Shown here: one piece after another, positions 63,753-64,000 of the stretch
Position numbering within the stretch: the first letter of the stretch is position 1
Layout of the letters: each line of letters opens with the position of its first letter
DNA from: Pseudoips prasinana
Taxonomy: Eukaryota > Arthropoda > Insecta > Lepidoptera > Nolidae
Direction: 5' to 3'
Length of the DNA: 64,000 nt
NCBI GenBank assembly: GCA_951640165.1
Contig: OX621237.1
Coordinates: forward strand, 8,680,001 to 8,744,000
Made by a program: the position numbers and the translations under genes
The notes under the pieces: model-generated
What the model was told of the DNA's origin: nothing
The model's database searches: none
What the model saw: only the letters and a program-made list of their open reading frames with translations

Positions 63753-64000
63753 GGTCACAGTAGCCTAGTTGGTAGTGCTCCTGCCTACGAAGCTGGTGGT
63801 CCTGGGTCCGAATCCCGGTAAGTGCAAATATTTGTGTGATGAGCACGAATATTTGTTTCTGAGTCATGGATGTTTTCTATGTATTTAAGTATTTATCTAT
63901 TTATCTATCTATATAAGTATGTATATCGTCTCCTGGTATATAGTACAAGCTTTGCTTAGTTTGGGGCTAGGATGATCTGTGTGACATTGTCCCAAGATAT
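63753..64000 (+). repeat. tRNA-derived SINE-1, copy 3, cut by window end
   Basis: GGTCACAGTAGCCTAGTTGG and GGTCCGAATCCCGG (B box with one change), then the same body as 16405 and 30225 to GTCCCAAGATAT at the window edge. It has one extra TATCTATT unit in the body. Confidence 0.9.

Overview
The window looks like an AT-rich, repeat-dense stretch of a moth or butterfly (Lepidoptera) nuclear genome. This rests on the mix of elements: an RTE-clade LINE ending in (ATG)n, tRNA-derived SINEs, Helitrons starting near CTAATATTATAAA and ending in a GC hairpin plus CTAG, a cecropia-type mariner, and two secreted trypsin-fold protease genes with long repeat-filled introns. No bacterial or organellar features are present. 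Species cannot be named from the sequence.

Host genes: only two are convincing, both on the + strand at the right. Protease gene 1 (48417-52456) is complete in three coding exons (263 aa). Protease gene 2 starts at 59622; its first two coding exons are present, but the exon carrying the catalytic serine is not seen and probably lies beyond 64000. Intron positions and phases are conserved between them (phase 0 after the Trp/Gly-Trp-Gly region, phase 2 just before Gly-Asp-Ser-Gly), so they are tandem paralogues.

Everything else recognisable is mobile DNA. 0-11 kb: RTE fragments, a 5S-derived SINE, a small Helitron (6.2-6.7 kb) and a 1.7 kb RTE copy (8.05-9.7 kb). 11-20 kb: a mariner inside a LINE (11.4-13.2 kb), a long hairpin (13.64-13.90 kb), a 2.1 kb terminal-inverted-repeat element with mirrored subterminal iterons (14.66-16.76 kb), and a 635 bp element with 120 bp inverted repeats and an 8 bp target duplication (19.03-19.66 kb). 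20-30 kb: a three-layer nest (21.9-24.6 kb), in which a Helitron holds a TTAA-flanked foldback element that holds another Helitron carrying an eight-unit minisatellite. 30-40 kb: SINEs, LINE 3' ends and a decayed Ty3/gypsy-type LTR retrotransposon (37.11-40.29 kb, minus strand). 40-48 kb: further LINE and SINE copies and a second, almost identical mariner in opposite orientation that splits a SINE. 52-59 kb: Helitrons, including a 2.1 kb composite with helicase remnants and both termini (53.19-55.29 kb) and a head-to-tail Helitron pair (56.75-57.38 kb).

The most notable signals are the nested Helitron/foldback/Helitron, the composite Helitron sharing termini and minisatellite with the nested one, five copies of one roughly 126 bp inverted-repeat MITE confined to the 9.3 kb protease locus, 5S rRNA-derived SINEs, and an LTR element with a tRNA-Pro-type primer site whose repeats appear to include the tail of a LINE reading frame. 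Repeat family names are inferred from structure; no database search was possible.
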